Below are positions 43,376 to 56,100 of a stretch of 64,000 nt of DNA, piece after piece; position 1 is the first letter of the stretch, and each line of letters begins with the position of its first letter. The DNA lies in the NCBI GenBank assembly GCA_033398695.1, contig CM065819.1, positions 5,009,501-5,073,500 on the forward strand. The letters run 5' to 3'. The translations under genes were made by a program, and so were the position numbers. The notes beneath the pieces are model-generated. The model made no database searches, was not told where the DNA came from, and saw only the letters and a list, made by a program, of their open reading frames with translations. Origin of the DNA: Orobanche coerulescens (lineage: Eukaryota; Streptophyta; Magnoliopsida; Lamiales; Orobanchaceae).

Positions 43376-46300
43376 AACCAGACACAACAGAGTTGATTTC
43401 CGCAGCAGAACGTAGGGAAGAGAGAGACATCGAGTCCGGGTCCGTTCCTCCGTGCACATGCGAGATGAGGAAATCTGGCGATCAGAACACTGCTGTTACA
43501 TCAGGTACGATTCAGATCCTTTTGCAACCAGTTAGTGTTTTATTCGATTCCGGAGCTACACATTCCTTTGTATCCTTGAACTGTGTAAATCGTTTAAAAA
43601 TCTCGTGCTTATTTGATTGTGAACCATATGTTGTGGGTTTGCCGGGTGGAGAGAGAATTGTGGGAACCCTAGAGGCTAGAAATTTTCCAGTGTCTATAGG
43701 AGAGAGAGATTGGCCATCGAATCTTATTGTAGTTGACATCTACGGTGATGATTTAATTCTCGGAGACGATTGGCTCAACCGTTATGGAGCTATTCTGAAT
43801 TACCGAGAGAGAGTCATTTCTATCATTGCTGATGACGGATCTGAACACTTATTTCGAGGGTGGAGACCGGGAAGCTCAGGAAAATTGATCAAAGCAATGA
43901 AAGCCGTGAAATTACTGAAGCAAGGATGTCATGGACTTTGGTGTTATGCCATGAGGAAAGAGGAAGGAGTAGAGCTCTCGTCTATTGCAGTTGTGAATGA
44001 GTTCTCAGATGTATTTCCTGACGAACTACCTGGGTTACCTCGGCAGAGAGAAGTGGAATTCACTAATGAATTAGAGCCTGGAGCAGCTCCTATTTCCAGA
44101 GCACCATACCGCACGGCGCCAACCGAGATGTATGAACTCAAGAAGCAACTGGAGGAATTGTTACAGAAGGGCTATATTCAACCTAGCGTTTCTCCTTGGG
44201 GAGCGCCCGTTCTCTTTGTCCGGAAGAAAGACGGATCCCTCCGACTGTGTATTGATTACAGGGAGCTCAATAAGATGACGATCAAGAATAAGTATCCTAT
44301 ACCTCGGATCGATGACTTGTTTGATCAACTGCAAGGGGCAAGGGTATTCTCGAAGATTGACTTGCGATCAGGATACCATCAGTTGAGGATTAAGGAATCG
44401 GATATACCAAAGTCTGCTTTCAGGTCCCGGTACGGGCATTATGAATTCGTAGTGATGCCGTTTGGACTTACCAATGCTCCTGCGGTATTCATGCAATTGA
44501 TGAATCGGGTATTCTTGGAATACTTGGATAAAATTGTGGTCGTCTTCATTGATGACATCTTGATATATTCGAAGGACGCAGAGGAGCATGCCGAACATTT
44601 GCATGTGGTTTTGAGCACCTTGAGGAAGGAACAGCTGTATGCAAAGCTTTCAAAATGCGAGTTCTGGCTCAGGGAGGTAACTTTCCTTGGGCATGTGATA
44701 TCAGCCGACGGAGTTCAGGTGGACCCAAAGAAAGTCGAAGCAATTTTGGAATGGGAAGCCCCTAATAACGTGAAAGAAGTCCGGAGTTTCTTAGGACTTG
44801 CTGGATATTATTGCCGCTTTGTAGAGGGATTTTCCAAAATTGCTCGTCCGCTCACTCAGCTGTTACAGAAAACTCAAAAGTTCAAGTGGGATGAGAAATG
44901 GCAGGCTAGTTTTGATGAACTTAAGAAGAGACTGATGACAGCACCTATATTAGCATTACCAGATGGAACTGATGGATTCATGGTGTACAGCGACGCTTCA
45001 AATCGGGGTCTGGGATGTGTGTTGATGCAAAGAGATAAGGTGATTGCCTATGCTTCTCGGCAGTTGAAACCATACGAGGTTAATTACCCGACTCATGATC
45101 TGGAGCTAGCAGTTGTAGTCTTTGCTTTGAAAATTTGGAGACATTATTTGTACGGAACTCATTGTCAGATCTTTACCGATCATAAGAGCCTCAAGTACAT
45201 TTTCAGTCAGAAAGAATTAAACATGAGGCAGAGAAGGTGGCTGGAATTGATCAAGGATTACGACTTGGAGATTCTCTATCATCCGGGGAAAGCAAACGTA
45301 GTAGCCGATGCATTGAGTCGTAAACCTGTTTCTCTTCGAGTGTTGGAAGCACTTACATCCCAAACCAGTATTCAACGGGAACTGATCCGCGAGGGGATTG
45401 AAGTATGGGCACCAGGAATCCAAGGGCAACTTTATGTGATGGAACTGACTTCATCACTAGTCGAGGAGATCAAGTCTAAGCAGTTGAACGATTCTCTGAT
45501 CCTTCGATTATGTGACGAAGTAAAGAAAGGAAAAGCCCCAGGATTCGTGATACAAGACGATGGAGTTCTGAGATTTCAGAGTCGACTTTGCGTTCCCGAT
45601 GATGATGATTTGAGACGGACTATTCTGAAGGAAGCTCACAGCGCGCCCTATTCCATTCACCCGGGCAGCAGTAAGATGTATAAGGATTTAAAACAAAACT
45701 TCTGGTGGGGGAATATGAAGAAGGACGTAGCAGAGTACGTTTCGAGGTGCTTGACTTGTCAGCAAGTTAAGATTGAACATCAGCGACCCGCCGGAATGTT
45801 AAAGCCGCTTCCGATCCCTGAATGGAAGTGGGAGGACATCTCGATGGATTTCATCACCAGTATGCCAAGGACTAGAACGGGAATGAACATGATTTGGGTT
45901 GTAGTTGATCGACTAACCAAGTCGGCTCATTTCCTAGGGATTAAAGATACATGGGGGCCCGAGAGATTGGCGCGAGTATTTATTGCGGAGATAGTCAGAT
46001 TGCATGGGATGCCGAAGACCATTATTTCAGATCGAGATGGTCGTTTCGTGTTGCACTTATGGAAAGCAGTTCACAGGGCTCTGGGGACTGATCTCAACTT
46101 TAGCACGGCTTATCGTCCCCAAACGGACGGTCAGTCCGAAAGGACTATACAGACAGTAGAGGACATGCTTAGAGCCTGTGCTTTTGATTGGTCAACTGAT
46201 TGGGAAGTTCATCTGCCATTGATTGAATTCACTTACAATAATAGTTGGCATGCTTCTATTAAGATGGCACCATTTGAAGCTTTGTACGGGAGAAGATGCC

Positions 46301-46971
46301 GATCACCCCTGTGTTGGGATGATTCTTCGGATTTGATCGGGACGGAACCGGAATTGATAATTCAGACTCAAGAGAAGATAACTTTGATTCGAGAAAGACT
46401 GTTGACTGCCCAGAGTCGACAGAAGTCTTATGCAGACGTACGTCGTCGCCCTCTAGAGTTCAACGCTAGAGACCATGTACTATTGAAGGTGTCTCCTACA
46501 CGAGGGATTTTCCGTTTTGGGAGGAGAGGCAAGCTTAGTCCTAGATATATCGGACCATTCGAGATCCTCGAGAGGGTTGGGGATTTAGCATACAGGTTGG
46601 CCTTACCGTCATCGCTGAGTCACGTTCACAATGTGTTTCACGTATCCCAATTGCGGAAGTATGTACCGGACCCCAGTCACGTCATTGAATTCGACGAGAT
46701 CGAGATAGCTAATGATGGCACCTTCGAAGAGAGACCAATCAAGATACTTGAGAGTCGGATCAAACAATTGAGGAATAAACCAATACATTTGGTTAAAGTA
46801 CAATGGTCGCGACACGGAGTTGAAGAGGCCACTTGGGAAACGGAGGACAGTATGAAGACTAGATATCCGGAGTTGTTTTCATCTTATGTTTCGGGACGAA
46901 ACTCCTTTTGGGGGAGGAAGGATGTAATACCCGAGATTTCTGATATGTTTTTGGAACTTGTGATATTGTAA
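43165..46971 (+). CDS. pol: A2 pol polyprotein (protease-RT-RNase H-integrase-chromodomain), open
   Basis: 1268 codons without a stop. The first ~95 residues overlap the damaged gag tail and are probably not natural. Protease: FDSGATHSF, residues 127-135. RT about 335-515 with KIDL (Asp399) and FIDD (461-464). RNase H about 600-720 with YSDAS (Asp610), Glu648, TDHKS (Asp672), VADALS (Asp715). Integrase zinc residues His825, His832, Cys862, Cys865; core Asp895 (SMDF), Asp956 (SDRDGRF), Glu992, giving the usual D,D35E spacing. Chromodomain about 1180-1240 ([15 protein letters not shown]). All catalytic residues are present. The frame runs through the polypurine tract and ends 49 bp inside the 3' LTR. 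Without Gag the copy could act only with help; expression is not shown. Confidence 0.93.
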   Translation: MERSSDYIGDSDASKKCYNCGLAGIFDVIAPHLRDLLRLWTRRTPCGYLRICYYVLSYSHTSASSKGDKCEPDTTELISAAERREERDIESGSVPPCTCEMRKSGDQNTAVTSGTIQILLQPVSVLFDSGATHSFVSLNCVNRLKISCLFDCEPYVVGLPGGERIVGTLEARNFPVSIGERDWPSNLIVVDIYGDDLILGDDWLNRYGAILNYRERVISIIADDGSEHLFRGWRPGSSGKLIKAMKAVKLLKQGCHGLWCYAMRKEEGVELSSIAVVNEFSDVFPDELPGLPRQREVEFTNELEPGAAPISRAPYRTAPTEMYELKKQLEELLQKGYIQPSVSPWGAPVLFVRKKDGSLRLCIDYRELNKMTIKNKYPIPRIDDLFDQLQGARVFSKIDLRSGYHQLRIKESDIPKSAFRSRYGHYEFVVMPFGLTNAPAVFMQLMNRVFLEYLDKIVVVFIDDILIYSKDAEEHAEHLHVVLSTLRKEQLYAKLSKCEFWLREVTFLGHVISADGVQVDPKKVEAILEWEAPNNVKEVRSFLGLAGYYCRFVEGFSKIARPLTQLLQKTQKFKWDEKWQASFDELKKRLMTAPILALPDGTDGFMVYSDASNRGLGCVLMQRDKVIAYASRQLKPYEVNYPTHDLELAVVVFALKIWRHYLYGTHCQIFTDHKSLKYIFSQKELNMRQRRWLELIKDYDLEILYHPGKANVVADALSRKPVSLRVLEALTSQTSIQRELIREGIEVWAPGIQGQLYVMELTSSLVEEIKSKQLNDSLILRLCDEVKKGKAPGFVIQDDGVLRFQSRLCVPDDDDLRRTILKEAHSAPYSIHPGSSKMYKDLKQNFWWGNMKKDVAEYVSRCLTCQQVKIEHQRPAGMLKPLPIPEWKWEDISMDFITSMPRTRTGMNMIWVVVDRLTKSAHFLGIKDTWGPERLARVFIAEIVRLHGMPKTIISDRDGRFVLHLWKAVHRALGTDLNFSTAYRPQTDGQSERTIQTVEDMLRACAFDWSTDWEVHLPLIEFTYNNSWHASIKMAPFEALYGRRCRSPLCWDDSSDLIGTEPELIIQTQEKITLIRERLLTAQSRQKSYADVRRRPLEFNARDHVLLKVSPTRGIFRFGRRGKLSPRYIGPFEILERVGDLAYRLALPSSLSHVHNVFHVSQLRKYVPDPSHVIEFDEIEIANDGTFEERPIKILESRIKQLRNKPIHLVKVQWSRHGVEEATWETEDSMKTRYPELFSSYVSGRNSFWGRKDVIPEISDMFLELVIL
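46910..46922 (+). other. A2 polypurine tract
   Basis: GGGGGAGGAAGGA immediately before the 3' LTR, within the pol frame, preceded by TTTCGGGACGAAACTCC. Confidence 0.9.
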
Positions 46972-47075
46972 TTATTGTACTTTTGTCTGAGTATTATTTC
47001 TCCGTATTTCATAATCCGATGTTGTCGAGCGTATGATTTCATGATTGTGATTTAAAAATTGTAATTCTGCGCATG

Positions 47076-47369
47076 TAGCACACGCTATCGGCTATGTGTA
47101 GCGTACGCTAACATGGATCCATAGCGCACGCTACAAAGGAACATTAGTGCACGCTATGCGTGGTCAATTTGATTGAGACGTGTGGTAGGTGAGATCAGGC
47201 TGGGGATCTTGGTCGGATTATGTCGGGATGAACCTGGACGGCTTTCGGGAAATGCCAAGTCAACGCCTTAGCGCACGCTACAGGTATGTGCATAGCGCAC
47301 GCTAAGTGCTGAGTATAGTGAAGTTAGTAGCCGTTATCGCACGCTACGAGCAGGGACTAGCGCGCGCTA
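47076..47369. repeat. A2 3' LTR U3 palindrome array
   Basis: Partner of 39829-40122. Its last copy, TAGCGCGCGCTA (47358-47369), is a perfect palindrome and again lies 12 bp before the TATA box. Confidence 0.9.
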
Positions 47370-47381
47370 ATAACCATTTCC

Positions 47382-47391
47382 TATAAATAGG
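47382..47391 (+). promoter_or_regulatory. A2 3' LTR TATA box
   Basis: TATAAATAGG, 12 bp after the last palindrome. If active it would transcribe outward into family C. Confidence 0.7.
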
Positions 47392-50300
47392 ACAGTATCC
47401 TTTTCGTATTTTCAGTCCTTTCTTTTCCCACATCCGAATTCTTATACTTAGAGTATAACTTCCTACATCCTAAACACTTCATATCCGCATCCTAGCTTGT
47501 ATTGAAGATTGTAAATCAGTGAGGATTGGTGTTCGAGCCTTCGACGTTGGATTGCTTCGATTTTCTCCTTGTTCTTCACTACTTTGAGGTAGGTGGTTCT
47601 TCACCAATATTAGTAGTGTTCTAAAGGACGTTTGATCATGTTTTAAAAGTCGGTTATTTCGTTCAAAATCGATCATCATGTGTTAGAAGGATATTTTCGA
47701 CGTTTCGGCACTTATTCATCGTATGAACCTTTGAACCTTTTTAGTTTATGGACTCCTAAGCATTTTCAAACCGATTTGGGATCAGTATATGGAGATTTTC
47801 AAGTTCTTATGCGTTTATATTGAAGGATCATACGTTTTGAGACTTATAACGGATTGAACTCAGGATATCCCTTGAAGATCTAGATGAACTATGGTGTTGT
47901 GATGATTATACGTATATTTGTATCTCATAGTCATTTAGTACCTAAAGAACTTTCACAAACCTTAATAGCATGATATGCTCGGGGATGACTTGTTTTATCA
48001 CCATAGAATTCATGAGTTCATCACCGTTAGATCCAGTTTTCTACCGGTAGTAATCTGCCATGCACGGTTAGCGCACGCTAACATACGTAAGTTAACGTGC
48101 GCTATCGGGGATAAGTTAACGCACGCTACGTTTAGTACGTAACGTACATTACGATATCAGCCGAGTCAGTCGGCTGATCAGAGAGAACTGTCAGCCTATG
48201 GCTAGCGTACGCTAGGCTTAGACGATAGCGTACGCTACGTAGAGTACGTAGCGTACGCTAAGTGGTTCAGGCAGACTGCATATATTGAGCTTTTGGGCCA
48301 TAGACCAAATTGTTAGGCGATCGTTCGACTTGAGATGAGTTATATATCATTTCTTTTGTTAAGGTTCGAGCTTGCTACATTGATTGAAGGAGGCAGCCTT
48401 CGAGTGTGTTGAGATCATTGAAGTGTTTCGTTCTTGCCATCTTCGAGGCAAGTATCGTAATGTGTTAAAATTGATATTTTGAGTATGTTTGTGGTTTATT
48501 CATGTTGTTGAACATGGAAATTAATTTGTTGAATTGTCATGATATTCGTTATCTAGTGTTTGTATGTTCATGTTGATGAACATAATGATTTGGCATATGT
48601 GTATGCATGAGTTGTATTTGTGTACGTTGTACGATCTATGCTGAGGGCGCTGGATCGGATGTCCACCTCGTGTTGGTCCGACGGGATCATCTTGGGATCT
48701 AGCCGAGGTCGCTGGATCATTGGACGGGTTATTTCCACCTCGTGTTGGTCCGACGGGATCATCTTGGGATCTATGCTGAGGGCGCTGGATCATTGGAATA
48801 CCCTTGCTGTGTTAATGGAATCTTGTGGATTCGCATTGTCAGATTCCGGTAGCGGAAGTCCGTGTGGTGTATCTTGTTATGTATTCTTGATGCATATTCG
48901 AATTGTTTAATATGATACTTGTACTAGCATCGTTTTGCTAACCCCTTCGGGGGTGGACATTTGTTTTGATGTTCAGGTAGCCGAGGAAGCGAGAAAGCGA
49001 CCACGACCGACGTGACGACGAAGGGGTTCAGTGATGTTTGTTGTTGTTGGTGATTTGTTTTCTTGTTTGATTTCAGTACTCGAGTACGCGTGTCGTATTA
49101 ATATCATTTCGATATGGTTGTATTAATTACTCGTTGAACCAGTTGAATGGTTTTGTAAACTTGAATTTCCGCAGTATTGATGTCTTATATTTACATTTCT
49201 TTTAAAATCAGCCTTGTAAATCCTTACTTAAAGGGTTTACGGCCCTGTAATTATTCCGAATATCTCGGGGGAAACAACCGCGAAGGTTCGGGCCCCACGA
49301 AACTTACCCCATAATGAGCGCTAGCCGAGACTAGCCTCCAAACATAATTAATCACAAACAGAAACGATTCCAAGATTACAGAATTCACGAGAATGACAGT
49401 GTGTTGCCTTGAGTCGGCCAACACGACAACAATGACTCACGGATGGGTACCGTCCTTGGCGGTCCCAATTCAATACATCGATTACCTTAGAATGGTCAAT
49501 CGATAACAACGACATAACGGATGGGAACTATCCTTGACAGCCCCAATTCAATACCTCGATTGCCTTAGAATGGTCAACCGATAATAATGATGCAGCGGAT
49601 CATTCAATATTTCGATTGCCTTAAAACGGCCAATCGATAACAATGATACAACGAATGATTGAGCACCTCGATTGCTTTAGAACGACTAATCGATGACAAT
49701 GATACAATGAATGATTGAGCACCTCGATTGCCTTAGAACGGCTAATCGATGACAATGATACAATGAATGATTGAGCACCTCGATTGGCATACAACGGCTA
49801 ATCGATGACAATGATACAATGAATGATTGAACTCCTCGATTGCCTTAGAACGGCTAATCGATGACAATGATACAATGAATGCCTCGGCACCTTTAATCGG
49901 CTACCGACGACGAAAATGAAAACGAATACGAAAATTGCTTCAATTGGCCAATACAACGTGAATGACAGGACGCCAACATTAATAACAATGATTACAACAA
50001 CGTCTAGATCGACATCAATATTAACAACAACAACCGATACATCGATACCACGAACCGGTGATCGATAATAACATTAACACCGAATATCTCAATGCCTTAC
50101 CGACCATTAATGAATGATAATAAACATTTAGCATAATTGCCGAAGAGTATCATATCGAACGATCCCCTAATATCAATGAACTTATGAAGAGCCTAAGTCT
50201 CGGAATGATACAACACATTCATACACATATATGATAACATTAATCTCATTGACTAGTACAAGTATAAAACGTGCCTCAACCGAAGGCAATGAATTCCTTC

Positions 50301-50799
50301 CACGAACAACGAACGACGTCCTCCGATAAACACAAGTACTCGAACAACCTTGAATGAAATACAATTCATTCAATAACACAATATCAATCGAAATCAACAC
50401 AACGACTGAAAGAAACTCTTTGAGACATTCAATCGAACACTAAATGTTCAAAATTCCTCAAGAACCTAAGAATCATCAACCTGGTTGAACGAATCGAAGA
50501 TATGGATATACAATCCATAACAGGATTAATAATATTCACTAACATCAACTGATTCATCAAATTCGGACGAACAACGAAAATCAAGAAGAAATCTCGAAAA
50601 ATCAAATTCTAGGAGATTTCAAGAAATTACCTCGATCCGACGAAGAACAATGATTTGATGTTGATATAATCGATAAGAATCCTCAAAAATGCTTAGAAAT
50701 CGAGTGGAATCGACCAAAAACTCCATTTCCCGATTTTTCCCATCGCTAGCCGCAACCGGGTGAAGAAATGATGAAAAAATGAGGTCTGGCCGGTCACTG

Positions 50800-50807
50800 C
50801 CTATATA
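50800..50807 (-). promoter_or_regulatory. C middle LTR TATA box
   Basis: The minus strand reads TATATAGG; the palindrome TTACGGTCGTAA (50820-50831) is 12 bp upstream. Confidence 0.7.
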
Positions 50808-50819
50808 TGGCCGGCAGGG

Positions 50820-51074
50820 TTACGGTCGTAATCGGCATTCGTCCAAACCCACCCAGCGCCTGCCGATTGCTTACGGCCATAACCGACAAGGCCTTACGGC
50901 TGTAACTCGGCACTTACGGCCGTACTCGACAGGTTCTTACGGCCGTAACCGGCATTCGTCCGAACACTGCCTGGCACCCGTACGGCCGTACCTGACAGCC
51001 CTTACGGCCGTAACCGGTATTCGGCCGAACACTAACGAGCACGTATGGCCGTAACCGGCACCTTACGGCCGTAA
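50820..51074. repeat. C middle LTR palindrome array (TTACGGCCGTAA)
   Basis: About nine copies or near copies, including exact ones near 50939, 51001 and at 51063-51074. Confidence 0.88.
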
Positions 51075-51567
51075 CTCGGCCAGGCCAGGCTCTGCTCCAA
51101 GAAGTGCGGTCCTGAATATGAATCGAAGATACGGTTACAAAGTACTCGCAAAGTCGAATTCAAGTGCTAAGAGAACACACGATTCCGACCACCCGAAGGC
51201 TCGAAATTCGACAACGGAAAGTAATTACCCCAAACTTTGGGAAATTACGAAAATGGCCCAAATCCGAAATACACGATACACGATCGAAACACCAAGCCAA
51301 AGCTCGCAACATGAATAATAATATTAAATGAACTTACGAGAAACTCGAAACGACAATTTCGGACGAGATTCGCAAGAATCGAACTCAAGTGCGGAAAAGC
51401 TGCTTAAGAACACGGAACTCAACAAAACGATACCGAAACGAACTCGGATGATAAAAAGTGCAGAATTAAATATTCTCGGAATGACGAAACGGTCACAACG
51501 GAGTCACTAAGATGGACTTCCACCAAAAAAAGAAAATTACTGGAAAATCGAAATTGCGGATATTACA

Positions 51568-53117
51568 AACTACCCCCCTTAAAAGAAGTTTCGTCCCGAA
51601 ACTTAAAACAAGTAGGGAGAAGCAATATCCCGCCAGGAAAAATCAACGAGATACACACGAACAAGATTGATCACAATGAATGATAATGAATCGAAATCCA
51701 ACAAGGATCAAGAATGACTCACCGGGGTGAAATGATAACGTAATGAGTGATAGCTCAAATGAAATGATTGGAACCATTGTTCCCCGTGAAGTGAATGATT
51801 AGCTTGATAATTATAAGTCTCAACGTGATTGATATATGATGAATGAATTATACGAATGAATGAACGACGATGAAATGAATGATTATCCTATTACCGAGCA
51901 AGAATTAACTTGCTCAAAACCGGTGATGAATGTCCTATTGTATCACAGTTAAAGCAAACAACAGTCGAACTCGTCATATGAGATGAAGATGCTCTCCCAG
52001 CACGAAGACGACTAGAAAACGATCTCTTGGACGTCAGAGTCCGATGTCCCTCTGACAGCTCTTTCAATACCAAGGCAGGAAAGTCACGTGATAATTACAG
52101 ATCCCATATGAAGATCGCACAATGATTACGAGACGGAATGACAACAATGAGCATACACGCTCTAACACAATGATTGCATTAATACTGCAATAAAATGATT
52201 GTCGACATGACACCGGAATATAATAAGATCGCATGAAAGATCAAGTGAGGTGACATGACTATCTGATGAAATTCCTGAAATGATTACTTTGAACAAGTTA
52301 ACAAGGTTGAAAATTTGATCCACAAGATCAACAATTGAACCGTGAGATGGACTTGATGATTAATGAATTAACTGAACAATGAGATTAACTGAGTGATGAA
52401 TGAATTAACTGAGCGATGAGATTGACTGAGTGATGAATGAATTAACTGAGCGATGAGATTGACTAAGTGCTGAATGAATTAACTGAGCGATGAGATTGAC
52501 TAAGTGATGAATGAATTAACTGAACAATGAGATTAACTGAGTGATGAATGAATTAACTGAACAATGAGATTGACTGAGTGATGAATCAATTAACTGAACA
52601 ATGAGATTAACCGAGTGATGAATGAATTAACTGAACGATGAGATTGACTGAGTGATGAATTAACTGAACAATGAGATTAACTGAGTGATGAATGAATTAA
52701 CATGATCGACAAGATCAAAATGATGATTGAGGATTATTAACTGACGAATGAGTTTATCCTCAGTACTTACACAAGTCACACGTGCTCCAAAATAATTAGT
52801 CATGAATCAATCATAACACTAATATCACATACAGGTTTCAACAAAGCATGAATAATTAATGACATGATGAATGTATGAACATAAAGAGAATCGAGTACTT
52901 ACACAGGTCTTACGAAGCTTTGAGGTCTCACGATACTAGTATTCACTGACGACGACTCGATGAATGAATGACTCGTACAGTCATACAAATTTCACGACTC
53001 ACAGAACCCGACGGTCCAGATTGTCATAACCTGACAGTCCCACTACTACCGCGTTGGTAGAGCCACATAACTCACATATCAGGGTATCTCATAATCCAAT
53101 TCTCTGATACCATCTTC
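51568..53117 (-). mobile_element. C internal region 2 (non-autonomous)
   Basis: Near copy of 37057-38573 with polypurine tract, gag remnant, 37-bp array (52360-52710) and PBS (53100-53112). A minus-strand fragment near 51950 reads VVCFNCDTIGH, the first half of a CCHC knuckle (Cys-X2-Cys-X4-His) whose final Cys is lost. Confidence 0.85.
52360..52710. repeat. 37-bp tandem repeats in C internal region 2
   Basis: About nine units of the same 37-bp word as at 37850-38160, with a different unit count and order of variants. Confidence 0.9.
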
Positions 53118-56100
53118 TGTAACACCCCCAAATCCTATTGGGTTATTACAGTGCCGTGGACCCCACGACAGGAGATCCACCAGGCGAACATGACTAAAAT
53201 ATGGAAAACCATAGTCCATACCATGATATCCGACACAATATTCCGATAAGGAATTTCAACGACAACGATGGGCCTACAATGGCCAAAAATAAAATACAAC
53301 AACATCCACGAGCATCTGCTTGGGTAATACATAATGACAATTACTGACAAACTGAAGAACACTCCAACTTACTGACCAACATGAACAACTCGGACTAGTA
53401 TCGCTCGAATGCCACATCGCCATCATCATGCCCCTGTGTCTCAATGCTCTCCTCGCAAGCACCTAAAACATGAAAACATGTTCCACCCCCACGGGGTCAG
53501 TCATCCAGATAATGAACATCAAATACATGTATAACATGATATGCATCCAGAGGCAGAATGAAATGATACAATGATAATAATAATATGAGATGCTCACAAA
53601 CCAATGTAAGAACCGATCATTCGTGAAACACTATGCCCACGGCATACTATTAATACCTGTTGGACAGGTTAGAACGTAAATGCCCAACGGCGAATCATAA
53701 TTATAGAGTACCACGATCAATTACAGGACATGAACCAAACCGGAACTGAATTAATTATGAATCACAATGCCCGAAGGCTCCAATGAGATTACCAAGAAAA
53801 TTACAAAGGCCTGAAAGCCACTCAGCCGAAGCTGTCAAATATCACAATCACATGAAGCCAAAACAGCTCAAAGCTATATCGATTAGGGCCGAAGCCACGG
53901 CACGAAGCCGTATCACAATTAGGGCCGAAGCCACGGCACGAAGCCGTATCACAATTAGGGTCGAAGCCACGGCACGAAGCCGTACCCCAATTAGAGCAGA
54001 AACCACGGCACGAAGCCGTATCAAAATGAAACCATCCAATGGCCGTTGACCTACTGAGCTGTAGGTGTTGGGGGAAACAACCGCGAAGGTTCAGGCCCCA
54101 CTAAACTTACCCCATAATGAAACCATCCAATCCACGTTGACCTACTGAGTTGTAGGTGTTGGGGAAACAACCGCGAAGGTTCAGGCTCCACCAAACTTAC
54201 CCCATAATGAAACCATCCAATGGTCGTTGACCTACTGAGTTGTAGGTGTTCGGGGAAACAACCGCGAAGGTTCAGGCCCCACCAAACTTACCCTATAATG
54301 AAACCATCCAATGTCCGTTGACCTACTGAGTTGTAGGTGTTGGGGGAAACAACCGCGAAGGTTCAGGCCCCACCAAACTTACCCCATAATGAGCACTAGC
54401 CGAGATTAGCCTTCAAACATAATTAATCACAAACGGCAACGATTCCAAGATTACCGAATTCACGAGAATGACAGTGTGCTGCCTTGATTCGGCCAACAAG
54501 ACAACAATGACTCACGGATGGGTACCGTCCTCGACGGTCCTAATTCAATACCTCGATTACCTTAGAATGGTCAATCGATATCAACGACAAAACGGATGGG
54601 AACTATCCTTGACAGCCCCAATTCAATACCTCGATTGCCTTAGAATGGCCAACCGATAACAATGATGCAGCGGATGATTCAATATCTCGATTGCGTTAAA
54701 ACGGCCAATCGATAACAATGATACAACGAATGATTGAGCACCTAGATTGCTTTAGAACATCTAATCGATGACAATGATACAATGAATGATTGAGCACCTC
54801 GATTGCCTTAGAACAGCTAATCGATGACAATGATACAATGAATGATTGAGCACCTCGATTGCCTTAGAACGGCTAATCGATGACAATGATACAATGAATG
54901 ATTGAGCACCTCGATTGCCTTAGTACGGCTAATCGATGACAATGATACAATGAATGATTGAGCACCTCGATTGCCTTAGAATGGCTAATTAATGACAATG
55001 AGACAATGAATGATTGAACTCCTCGATTGCCTTAGAATGTCTAATCGTTGACAATGATACAATGAATGCCTCGGCACCTATAATCAGCTACTGACGACGA
55101 AGATGAGAACGAATACGACAATGCCTTCAATTGGCCAATACAACATGAATGACAGGACGCCAACATTAATAACAATGATTACAACAATGTCTACATCGAC
55201 ATCAATATTAACAACAACAACCGATACATCGATACCGCGAACCGGTGATCGATAATAACATTAACAACGAATATCTCAATGCCTTACCGGCCATTAATGA
55301 ATGATAATAAACATTTGGCATAATTGCTGAAGAGTATCGTATCTAACGGTCCCCTAATATCAATGAACTTATGAAGATACTAAGTCTCGGAATGATACAA
55401 CACATTCATACACATATATGATAATATTAATCTCATTGACTAGTACAAGTATAAAACCTGCCTCAACCGAAGGCGATGAATTCCTTCCATGAACAACGAA
55501 CGGTGTCCTCCGATAAACACAAGTACTCGGACAACCTTGAATGAAATACAATTCATTTAATAACATAATATCAATCGAAATCAACACAACGACCGAAAGA
55601 AACTCTTTGAGACATTTAATCGAACACTAAATGTTCAAAGTTCCTCAAGAACCTAAGAGTCATCAATCGGGTTCAGCGAATCGAAGATATGTATATACAA
55701 TCCATATAATAGAATTAATAATGTTCACTAACATCAACCGATTCATCAAATTCGGACGAACAATGAAAATCAAGAAGAAATCTCGAAAAATCAAATTCTA
55801 GGAGATTTCAAGAAATTACCTCGATCCGACGAAGAACAATGATTTGATGTTGATATAATCGATAATAATGCTCAAAAATGCTTAGAAATCGAGTGGAATC
55901 GACCAAAAACTCCATTTCCCGATTTTTCCCATCGCCAGCCGCAACCGGGTGAAAAAATGATGAAAAAATGAGGTCTGGCCGGTCACTGCCTATATATGGC
56001 CGGCATGGTTACTACGGCCAGAATCGGCATTCGTCAAATCCTCGCCAAAGACTCGCTTGGCCGATCGACAGGGCCTTACGGCCGTAACTCGGCACTTACG

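Larger units (their letters stand above)
39676..49270 (+). mobile_element. Element A2: Tekay-type chromovirus with intact pol
   Basis: Plus-strand Ty3/gypsy element of about 9.6 kb: 5' LTR 39676-41996, PBS, gag, pol, polypurine tract, 3' LTR 46923-49270. It is inserted in the 90-bp array of a C LTR. The LTRs are very similar, with scattered substitutions and a few indels. The 3' LTR lacks its last 7 bp and the expected second target copy (see findings). Same family as A1. Confidence 0.95.
46923..49270 (+). repeat. A2 3' LTR, last 7 bp missing
   Basis: Matches the 5' LTR from TGTAATACCCGAG to ATATCTCGGGG, then changes to C-array sequence without TGTTACA. Relative to the 5' LTR it has an extra ~16 bp near 47545 and lacks one palindrome unit near 48237. 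Confidence 0.94.
49271..51567 (-). repeat. C middle LTR, piece 2
   Basis: Resumes the C LTR inside a 90-bp unit (GAAACAACCGCGAAGG), passes a 56-bp array (49640-49890), the TATA box and a palindrome array, and ends GCGGATATTACA at 51567. No gene; short frames are chance. Confidence 0.9.
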
